From: Bacteroidales bacterium
Lineage (GTDB): Bacteria; Bacteroidota; Bacteroidia; Bacteroidales; Bacteroidaceae
Direction: 5' to 3'
Length of the DNA: 14,984 nt
NCBI GenBank assembly: GCA_004555245.1
Contig: SFIS01000066.1
Coordinates: 1-14,984, forward strand
Positions 13,485 through 14,984 of this stretch are shown here, one piece after another. The translations under genes were made by a program, and so were the position numbers. Under the pieces are notes generated by a model. It did not search any database. It was not told where the DNA came from and saw only the letters and a list, made by a program, of their open reading frames with translations. The stretch's first letter is position 1. The number at the start of each line of letters is the position of its first letter.

Positions 13485-14450
13485 ATGCCGTCACTTAAAG
13501 AAATAAAAAACCGGATAGCCTCTGTCAACAACACCCGTAAGATAACGAGTGCGATGAAGATGGTAGCAAGTTCCAAGCTACACCATGCACAGGTGATGAT
13601 AGAGAATATGCTGCCATACGAGAATATGCTCGAACATATCCTCAAGACATTCCTCGCAAGCGAAGCCGATGCCAAAACGGTCTTCTCTGCCGAACGTGAG
13701 GTGAAGAGCGTGGCTGTGGTCGTCTTCAGCTCCAACAGCTCGTTGTGCGGTGGCTTCAACGCCAATGTCATCAAGTCGCTCCTCACAACAGTGCAACGCT
13801 ACAGGGCAGAAGGCATCAATGACATCGTCGTCTATCCTGTCGGCAGAAAAGTGGCTGAGAAAGTGGCGAAGACGGGACTGAAAGCCGCGGGAGACTATAC
13901 TACGCTCTGCGACCATCCCAACGCACAGCAGTGTATCGAGATTGCTCGCGAGATAGGCAGAAAATTCCGGAAAGGCGAGTTAGACCGTGTGGAGATGATT
14001 TACCATCATTTCAAGAGTGCCGGCTCACAGATTCTCACACACCGCCAGTTCCTGCCCATCAATATCAACGATGTCGATTTCACTGCCGATAAAGGACGTG
14101 ACCTCACTTCCACCATCGCCACAAAGGAGAGCCAGGAATATCTCCGCCTGCATGCCCAGCAGCAGACGGTGAAGGAGGAGGCGGTGAAACCGCTGAACGA
14201 CAATTTCCTTGTCGAACCTGACATGGAGACCGTCCTTCGCAAACTCATACCGCAATATCTGAATCTCAAGCTCTACACCGCACTTCTCGACAGCAACGCC
14301 TCTGAGCATGCGGCACGCATGGTGGCGATGCAGACGGCGACAGACAATGCCGACGAACTGCTGCGTCAGCTCAACCTGCAATACAACAAGTCGCGTCAGC
14401 AGGCCATCACCAACGAGCTTCTCGACCTCGCCGGTGGCTCGCAGGATTAG
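13485..14450 (+). CDS. atpG: F1 ATP synthase subunit gamma
   Basis: A 321-residue central rotor shaft. The N-terminal helix MPSLKEIKNRIASVNNTRKITSAMKMVASSKL is typical, and the C-terminal helix AARMVAMQTATDNADELLRQLNLQYNKSRQQAITNELLDLAGG fits inside the alpha-beta ring. The middle domain includes SSNSSLCGGFNANV (positions about 80-93). It is longer than the Escherichia coli protein (287 residues), mainly in the middle region. The last gene of the operon, it is followed within 25 nt by a strong terminator. The 32-nt gap before it contains the TTGTCAACT word seen in the atpD-atpC repeats. Confidence 0.97.
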   Translation: MPSLKEIKNRIASVNNTRKITSAMKMVASSKLHHAQVMIENMLPYENMLEHILKTFLASEADAKTVFSAEREVKSVAVVVFSSNSSLCGGFNANVIKSLLTTVQRYRAEGINDIVVYPVGRKVAEKVAKTGLKAAGDYTTLCDHPNAQQCIEIAREIGRKFRKGELDRVEMIYHHFKSAGSQILTHRQFLPININDVDFTADKGRDLTSTIATKESQEYLRLHAQQQTVKEEAVKPLNDNFLVEPDMETVLRKLIPQYLNLKLYTALLDSNASEHAARMVAMQTATDNADELLRQLNLQYNKSRQQAITNELLDLAGGSQD

Positions 14451-14473
14451 AGCAAACCAACCTTTACATACTA

Positions 14474-14538
14474 AAAAACCTCTCACGACATCTCTGCCGG
14501 TCCACATCCCGACAGCTGAATGTCATGAGAGGTTTTTC
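14474..14538 (+). terminator. Intrinsic terminator of the atp operon
   Basis: Arms of 18 bp (14474-14491 and 14520-14537) pair with one mismatch; the core is CCTCTCA with TGAGAGG, flanked by A5 on the left and T5 on the right, followed by CTC. The inner loop can form a smaller CTGCCGG/CCGACAG stem. It stands 23 nt after the atpG stop. The A/T symmetry means that it could also act on transcripts from the other side. Confidence 0.85.
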
Positions 14539-14619
14539 TCATTTCCCATATCTTTCTTTCTCCACCATTTTTTTACCTTACACTATGGTGTACAGTTTGA
14601 TGTGCAAATATCAGTAATA

Positions 14620-14984
14620 ACGCCCTGAAGGGGCAACCTGCGCATAGCCCAGGGTAGAGCGAAGCGGCACCCTGGGTGTAATTGGGCATTGTCCATGCGC
14701 GCTGTAAGCGCAAAAGCGTAGATAACAACAGGATATTTAACGCTTTTGCGCTTTGGTTTTTACGACAACAGAGACAACAGAAACAACGGTCTGATTGTGA
14801 ACTCTATGTTGTCTGTTGACAACAACAAAAACAACTTTTACCAGCCTAAAGGCTGGTTGCCACTTGACCCAACTTTTATGTTTGTCGCGCTGAACCAAAG
14901 GTCGCCGGCTGAAAGGAAAGGCAAAGCGCAAAAGCGCATAGCCCAGGGTAAAGCGTAGCGACACCCTGGGTAAATCAGGAACAG
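14620..14984. repeat. Mosaic of REP-like palindromes downstream of atpG
   Basis: No gene is supported here. Two copies of a ~42-bp palindromic unit, GCGCATAGCCCAGGGT...ACCCTGGGT, lie at 14640-14682 and 14934-14975 in direct orientation, each with a perfect 8-bp CCCAGGGT/ACCCTGGG stem. Between them are a perfect 14-bp inverted repeat (14706-14719 and 14740-14753, core GCGCAAAAGCG), GTTGTC/GACAAC (14808-14823), and CCAGCC-TAAA-GGCTGG (14841-14856). The word AAGCGCAAAAGCG returns at 14924-14936 next to the second unit. Similar palindromic units are scattered in Bacteroidales genomes as I recall. The mosaic appears to continue past the window. Confidence 0.72.

Noticed and set aside
14746..14958. 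70-residue plus-strand open frame over the terminal repeats
   Set aside because: It is built from the palindromic units and low-complexity Asn-rich codons (ACAACA repeats); repeat DNA, not a gene.

Overview
The window is mostly a Bacteroidales chromosome segment, most like Prevotella. The evidence is the ATP-synthase gene order (beta, epsilon, I-like, a, c, b, delta, alpha, gamma), Bacteroidetes-type insertions in F1 alpha and beta, TAnnTTTG promoter elements, near absence of Shine-Dalgarno sites, and an IS1380-type transposase relic. The first ~1.55 kb looks different. It has a textbook sigma-70 promoter, a strong AAGGAGG ribosome site and Clostridia-like FeoA/FeoB proteins, and it ends in the middle of feoB. 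It is either a recent transfer from a Firmicute or an assembly chimera.

Layout. 1-1551: a feoA-feoB iron-uptake operon fragment with three TTAG-N6-CTAA dyads resembling iron-regulator boxes; feoB lacks its guanine/G5 region and everything after the first Gate motif. 1552-2383: non-coding, with a leftward Bacteroidetes promoter facing the junction and three dyads spaced 44 bp apart. 2384-2872: a DnaQ-like 3'-5' exonuclease. 3077-4824: remains of an IS1380-type element on the minus strand. Its transposase tail (3077-3205) and head (4523-4729) are separated by a 1.3-kb block holding a decayed small secreted-protein gene and an intact Bro-N (DinD/antirepressor-like) gene. 4986-6461: a PurF-like amidophosphoribosyltransferase without the catalytic N-terminal cysteine, followed by a terminator. 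6650-14450: the atp operon behind one clear promoter, ending in a strong terminator at 14474-14537. 14620-14984: a mosaic of REP-like palindromes running off the window.

The atp genes together encode a complete F1Fo ATP synthase: F1 (alpha, beta, gamma, delta, epsilon), Fo (a, b, c) and an AtpI-like assembly protein. Epsilon is short and has no C-terminal inhibitory helices. Subunit a has a signal peptide and a long extracytoplasmic extension. Subunit c lacks the Na+ ligand pattern, so proton coupling is inferred. Intercistronic gaps carry unusual structure: a C-run tract in the leader, 38-bp and 8-bp direct repeats before atpC, and a stem plus T-tract between atpE and atpF.

The most striking items are the Firmicute-like/Bacteroidetes junction inside feoB, the split transposase around the Bro-N gene, an inverted repeat that would hide the transposase start codon only in read-through transcripts, and the 44-bp-spaced dyads.
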